This document shows positions 63,301-64,000 of a stretch of DNA of 64,000 bases, one piece after another. This stretch comes from Wenyingzhuangia sp. Its GTDB lineage: Bacteria > Bacteroidota > Bacteroidia > Flavobacteriales > Flavobacteriaceae. How positions within the stretch are numbered: position 1 is the stretch's first letter; each line of letters begins with the position of its first letter. The translations under genes were made by a program, and so were the position numbers. The DNA lies in NCBI GenBank assembly GCA_020628175.1, contig JAHDFK010000004.1:71775-135774 (forward strand). Reading direction: 5' to 3'. The notes below the pieces were generated by a model. That model worked only from the letters and a program-made list of their open reading frames with translations, ran no database searches and had not been told where the DNA came from.

Positions 63301-64000
63301 TTATTTCTCAGCTTCTTTTAATTTATTTCCATGATACGGACAATAGTTCCAATCACCATTTAAATATTCTTTATCAATATCACAAAACTTTAAAGGCAAC
63401 AATGCTGATGTCGGAGTTTTCCACTTATACACATCCTCTCCTACCGTTAGTGTAAAATCGTTTTTAATATATGGATTAAAAAAACGCTCTCCTTTTACAT
63501 CTTGATCAGAATAGACAAAAAAATGCATATTTTGTCCTAAACTCCCAAGTAAGCTTTTCAGAACAGGCTTAAACGAATCCAATATAGCTCTTAAATCAGA
63601 TGATAAACTCGTTTCTTTTATAAATTTGTGTTCAGCACCATATACATCTTTTAAAATCATTTTAGACGACAAATAAGCAGCATCTCTATAATGAAACGCT
63701 CCTGTAACACTGGCATCTGCATCAACAACTGCTAACATCATATATGGAGAAAGTATTTTTAAATACTCATCTATTGCACTTTTTTTAAGGTTTTTATTTC
63801 TTTCTAATGTTAACTGCCAAAATTCTTTAGGTATCCACCAAGCAAATTTTATAGACCCATCTCCACTCCTACTAATTTGAATTTGTTTAATAAAAGCATT
63901 GTACTTATTAGGATTATCTTGAGCTAAAACACCTAATGATGCTAAAACGGCTCAAGCTAAAAACTTGGGGATAAATGTATCTTTGTAGTTAAAAACAGAT
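63301..64000 (-). pseudogene. Unknown secreted protein with an in-frame TGA in its signal peptide (runs off the right edge)
   Basis: The frame is open on the reverse strand from the edge to 63301 except for one TGA at 63952-63954, inside what looks like a signal peptide (YKDTFIPKFLA*AVLASLGVLAQ). After it the mature protein runs on normally: KFAWWIPKEFWQLTLERNKN, a middle helical part and a C-terminal DWNYCPYHGNKL. No ATG lies between the TGA and a pair of Met codons at 63739-63741, which would leave only 146 aa and cut a continuous fold. A TGG to TGA change is the simplest cause, or a sequence error. I do not recognise the family. Confidence 0.6.

Overview
The window is a typical marine Flavobacteriaceae (Bacteroidota) chromosome segment. 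The evidence is very low GC, A-rich leaders with hardly any Shine-Dalgarno sequences, repeated TAnnTTTG-type -7 promoter elements, type IX secretion (T9SS) C-terminal sorting domains on four large proteins, and flavobacterial families such as DUF4494. A GH16 agarase/porphyranase-like lipoprotein and two secreted beta-helix proteins suggest a life on algal polysaccharide. I cannot name the genus from sequence alone; a marine alga-associated genus such as Wenyingzhuangia or a relative would fit. No plasmid, phage, transposase, CRISPR array or rRNA was seen.

Layout. 1-552: start of a DEAD-box RNA helicase (runs off the left edge). 1115-6495: tandem paralogous beta-helix / beta-trefoil T9SS proteins. 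6582-12265: DsbA-like protein, a MoxR-like ATPase plus VWA pair, a Gfo/Idh/MocA oxidoreductase, tRNA-Ser(GGA) and a WYL regulator. 12364-14718: small unknown protein, ECF sigma factor, GH16 lipoprotein. 14897-25659: uvrA, an ABC-F ATPase, a fasciclin lipoprotein, uvrB, an intergenic repeat, DUF4494, DUF423, DUF3817 and murB. 25745-30344: EF-hand protein, then a reverse-strand run of NatAB-like ABC exporter, NtrC-like response regulator and a small unknown protein. 30521-36827: a perfect 30-bp palindrome, a MarR regulator and a fadN-fadA-fadE beta-oxidation operon interrupted by a four-helix-bundle (S23/IVP) gene. 36838-42177: candidate small RNA, tiny Lys-rich protein, YchJ-like SEC-C protein, beta-propeller-like lipoprotein, typA and a metallophosphoesterase. 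42265-53481: two giant T9SS proteins (1777 and 1894 aa) whose last ~560 bp plus terminator are nearly identical in DNA. 53690-58738: aroB, DUF1801, recQ, modB and modC. 58914-62294: a five-gene metal-handling-like cluster. 62308-64000: a DsbA/FrnE-like pseudogene with a one-base frameshift, and an unknown secreted protein with an in-frame TGA in its signal peptide.

How the genes work together. The MarR regulator and palindrome probably control fatty-acid beta-oxidation. The 58.9-62.3 kb cluster joins a Cys/His-rich small protein, an outer-membrane barrel, a secreted double-HMA protein, an NHL lipoprotein and an HMA-MauE membrane protein, and so could form a metal (probably copper-like) relay through the envelope. 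It is the best candidate here for an uncharacterised system. Most of the rest is housekeeping (DNA repair, translation GTPase, cell wall, aromatic biosynthesis). Function calls come from reading motifs; no database search was run.
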